NCBI RefSeq assembly: GCF_019925205.1
Contig: NC_083560.1
Coordinates: 38,238,270-38,302,269 of the forward strand
Reading direction: 5' to 3'
Source: Metopolophium dirhodum
Taxonomy: Eukaryota > Arthropoda > Insecta > Hemiptera > Aphididae
DNA: 64,000 bases
The notes under the pieces are model-generated. The model was given only the letters and a program-made list of their open reading frames with translations. It ran no database searches and had not been told where the DNA came from. The position numbers and the translations under genes are program-made. Shown here one piece after another: positions 60,276 to 64,000 of the stretch. Within the stretch, counting starts at the first letter, position 1. Each line of letters starts with the position of its first letter.

Positions 60276-62518
60276 TAAATATAACATTTAAATAATTACC
60301 GCGTGAATTTAATTAAAATAATCATTATTATATTAATACAAGTAAATAATAAAATTGAGTATTTTAATATTCAAATGTAATTTATTTGGCTCTTGTACTA
60401 CAAAAAAAAGGTGGGTAAGTGAATGTCAGTCTGCTGTACAGTTGGTTACAAGTAATTCACTATAACGGATGGTGTTAAATTTGAATTCAATGATGTAATA
60501 TCAATGTAATAGAAAAACGATTTTGAGCGAAAACAGTCAGTCAGCCTATGGTATTACCAAGTATATTTGATGATATGATTGTGAATAAAGTAATTTATAT
60601 ATAACCTATTTACGTTAAGACTTGTTTTAAATTTTCAATCCTTAGCTATAAAAGTTGAACATTTTATACATTTTTAACTACAAAATAATTATTAAATTTT
60701 AACTTTGATAAATTTTGTCGAAATTCGAACATTAAATGCTTAAAAAAAAATTGTGTTTATTTATTTTTAATATTTTTCAACTGCTATTGTAACATTGCAT
60801 TCAATTATCATGCTTTTTTACTCAACAAATACAATTATATTGATATTTATAGAAAAAAAACTAAAAAAATTATGAACTGACAATGTCCGTAAACAGCTCA
60901 AAAAGAGTCAAAATTGTACGGTGTATAGAAAATGCTGATATAAACATTCAGTGAAGTTTTCATGTATCTACAGTGGTTCGTTTTTGAATAACAATAAAAT
61001 AACAAAACCACTACATAAGAAATCGAGTGAATATCCAATATTGTAAAAATATGAATTTTAAACGCTCATAAAAATTTAATTTGATTTGCTTATAAACATT
61101 TTTTTTTTTATTAAGGTAGACAAACTTATGAGGAATCTTGTATTAGTTGTATTACATTTTAAAATCTTAGATTTAAAAAGAAAAATTTTAATGAATTCTC
61201 AATTTAAAATAATATGCTAATTTTCATGATTTTTCCGTATTTTGTAAAGATTTGAAGTTTAAATGCTTATAAATAAAAACGGTGACTAAGGATTTTTAAT
61301 ATTTTTCAAATGTCATTGTAACTATATAATAGGAGCCTTGTATTAAATGTTCAAGCTTTTTTGCCCAACAAATAAAGTTTTATAAGGACATTTTCAGTTT
61401 CCATTTTTTTTAGTTTTTTTTTCTATAAATATCAATAAAATGTTATTTGTTGGTCAAAAAAGCTTGAAAATTTAATAGAAGGCTCCTACTATATTGTTAC
61501 AATGATATTTAAAAAATATTAAAAACCATTAGTCACGGTTTTTATTTATAGGCATTTAAAGTTCAAATCTTGATAAAATACGGAAAAATTACAAAAATTA
61601 GCAAATTATTTTATATTCATAAAAATTTTCTTTTTAAATCTAAGATTTGAAAATGTAATACAAAATTATCCATAAGTTTGTCTACCTTTATCAAAAAAAA
61701 AAAAGTCTACAAGAAAGTTAAATTAAATTTTTATGAGCGTTTGAAATTCATATTTTTACAACATTTGATATTCACTCGATTTCTCATGTAACGATTTTCT
61801 TATTTTGTTGTAATTAAAAAACGGATGACTGAATGTTTATATTAGCATTTTCTATACACGATAAAATTTATAAAATGATTGTACTCTTTTTGAGCTGTTT
61901 ACGAACATTGTCAGTTTTCAATTTTTTTTAGTTTTTTTTCTATAAATATCAATAACATTTTATTTGTTGGATAAAAAAGCGTGAACATTTAATGCAAGGC
62001 TCCTGATATAATGTTACAATAGCGTTGAAAAATATTAAAAATAAATAAGCACAGTTTTTTTTTGATAAGCATTTAAAGTTCGAATTTCGACAAAATTTAA
62101 TAATTATTTTGTAGATGAAAATTTATAAAATGTTCAACTTTTATAGCTAAGAATTGAAAATGTAATACAATGTTCTACGTATGTAGGTTATAATATATAA
62201 ATTACTTTATTCACAATAATATCATCAATTATACTTGGTAATATCATAGGCTTACTGACTGTTTCCGCTCAGAATCGTATTTGATATTATATTAATGATA
62301 TTATATAATTGAATTCAAATTTAACACCATCCATTACAGCGACCCACTTGTAACCTACTGTACAGCAGAGTATTGTAAATGGATGTCTTGCCCACCTTTT
62401 TTGTGTTACAAGTACCGAATAATTTATATTTAAGTTATACAAATTACAATGCTCAATTTTATTATATACTTGTATTAATAATAATGATTATAATATTTAA
62501 TTTCACGCGGTAATTATT
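60276..62518. mobile_element. 2.2-kb nested inverted-repeat element, right-arm copy
   Basis: Reverse complement of 25,333-27,575. Forward B terminus at 60,411 (GTGGGTAAGTGAATGTCAGT) and reverse B terminus ending near 62,399. The part 61,110-62,270 is also similar to 19,195-20,385 outside the palindrome. Confidence 0.65.
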
Positions 62519-64000
62519 TGAATATTATCTTATATTTTCTATGCGTAGATATCGAATAAATGTATGAAACAACAACGGCTTCGCAATAGTTATACTTTCC
62601 GCCAGAACTGTGGCATTTGGAGGCTCGTCGAGTTCCGATCTCAACCTACCTTTAAGGTTCACGCCCAGTCCGACGTCTGAATTAAACTGTTAGTGGCAAA
62701 AGAATTTTCGCTGTTTTTCAAAAAATTTGAAAAACCAGTAGAACTTTAGATATTAAATTCGCCTTAACTTTTAATAATTTAATAGGTAGGTATCTATCGA
62801 GCGTTACGCAAAAACGGTAATGCTCGAAAATGTTCAATGGCCAAGTGGAAAGATCTGAGTGCCGTATAAGATGTTTTCACATCAAAAATTTGTTTTTAAT
62901 AAATAAAAAATGACAAAAAAAAAATATTCAGAATACGTACCTACAACATATTTTTTCAAAAAGTATTTAAAATAGTATTCGAATAAAAAAAGTATTTGAA
63001 TACATTTATTCTAATACTTTACAAGACTGGCATAAAATATAGTGATTTTTAAGGGCACTGGCCAAGTTTTGTAAACACGTATTTGCGAAAATGCACGGAA
63101 TATAATATATTGCGGACACCGAGTGTTGGACACTATTGACTCACTTAGTTCACCTCGGCGCAGAATAAGGTTAATGGAGTATAATAATTATTCATTAATA
63201 AGAATTTGAATGTGATGTTAGTAATTGTATAAGCTTATACATTTTTAAAAAATGTTCTGTTGATGCTCAGCTTACTATAGTGTGGAACTCTTCTAAATAA
63301 TGAATTAATTTGTTAAAGGTTTTGAACGTTTTTTATAAATGTCTAGTAATTATTGTTAATTACCTACAAGCAGCTATGTATAATAAAAACGACAACTCTT
63401 ACATAAAAAATTGCATTACAAAGTATTTATATAATGTACATAATAATTAAATTTAAAAAAAAAATTGTAAATATTATGTAATTTAAACTTTAAACTTGTA
63501 ATTTTTTATTTTTTTTGACTCACAATTTTTTACATATTTTAATAGTTATTTTTAGTTTACTGTACCTTAATCTTTTATTAAGTTTTTAAGTGTTAAGTAT
63601 TTGAAATTGTGAATTTTACCTTTAACTTTAAAGGTATAACTTTTTTTCAAGAACTTTCATTTTTATTGATTTAATGAAATACATTTTCTGAAAATAATAA
63701 ATTGACTTCAATGGATTAAAATCATACCAGTTTTTGTTTCATAAACTAAATAACATTTTTTCTGAGTGTAACTGAACCTAAACCTTTCAATATTGGAGGT
63801 TCATAACTAAATGTGAAAAAATATATAAATAAATCACTTATTGAGTCGTACCTATGTCGGACATTTAAAATTTTATTTGATTCGATGAAAAAAGAAATAG
63901 TATCGTTAATTCAACACATTGTGCATAACATTAAAATATGTTATTATACTTCTGTGTATACAAGTTAAGTGTAAATGAGAATTTTAACAAAACTTAACAT
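62519..64000. other. Outer part of the right arm, unassigned
   Basis: Mirror of 23,850-25,332. It includes a GC-richer patch (TGTGGCATTTGGAGGCTCGT near 62,607) and TCGAGCGTTACGCAAAAACG near 62,797. No gene recognised. Inverted identity continues to the last base. Confidence 0.5.

Larger units (their letters stand above)
45390..64000 (-). repeat. Right arm of the giant inverted repeat (18.6 kb seen)
   Basis: Reverse complement of 23,850-40,980, with an extra block at 57,236-58,720. Every large feature of the left arm reappears here in opposite orientation and order. The inner edge lies within a copied segment also present at 28,6xx, 54 bp beyond the LINE tail. Confidence 0.95.

Noticed and set aside
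23850..64000. Regular origin of replication or plasmid inverted-repeat interpretation
   Set aside because: The content is dead eukaryotic retrotransposons with spliced transposon exons; nothing suggests a replicon.

Overview
The window looks like aphid (Hemiptera, Aphididae) nuclear DNA. It is very AT-rich, has short introns with GT-AG ends, and is packed with interspersed repeats of a type I associate with aphid genomes (termini reading like GTGGATGTCGCTCTGCTGTA and ATTCTGAGCGAAAACGG). The assignment rests on recognition, not on a search. No bacterial genes, CRISPR arrays, rRNA or tRNA genes were seen.

Positions 1-23,849 are ordinary intergenic and accessory DNA. The best single-copy gene candidate is a minus-strand 243-residue reading frame at 1,143-1,874. 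It has a 5'-UTR intron and faces a tiny plus-strand first exon at 2,091 across about 120 bp, so the two may share a bidirectional promoter. A damaged THAP-domain gene with a tandemly duplicated exon follows (4,190-5,270). Next come several non-autonomous DNA elements (3,084-3,500; 5,353-6,210; a hAT-type MITE with 8-bp target duplications at 22,875-23,444), a pair of 530-bp direct repeats (11.9 and 13.9 kb), a candidate two-exon gene (15.9-16.2 kb), a C-rich island (20.4 kb) and a cluster of decayed unrecognised reading frames (21.0-22.3 kb).

From 23,850 to the end of the window the sequence is one enormous inverted repeat. The left arm (23,850-40,980) is the reverse complement of the right arm (45,390-64,000), and the two flank a 4.4-kb spacer. 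The arms match almost base for base, with scattered SNPs, small indels and one 1,485-bp block present only in the right arm. The right arm is cut by the window end, so the outer limit is unknown. Each arm carries, from outside to centre: a 2.2-kb nested hairpin element, a GC-richer segment with ATG-containing exon-like sequence, a dead Ty3/gypsy-type pol region, a block of aphid repeats, a broken transposon-type gene, a degenerate tandem repeat of about 150-bp period, a 600-bp foldback element and the 3' end of a LINE-like retrotransposon. The spacer is built from further copies of arm segments: a 2,350-bp direct copy of 36,809-39,158, then a rearranged copy of about 25.99-28.64 kb carrying a 1,143-bp deletion at a 4-bp GTAC microhomology.

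All recognisable transposon genes in the palindrome contain stops or frameshifts, so I see no working mobile element. Two explanations compete for the palindrome: a recent genuine inverted segmental duplication, which could act as a source of long hairpin or two-strand small RNA, or an assembly foldback or haplotype-joining artefact.
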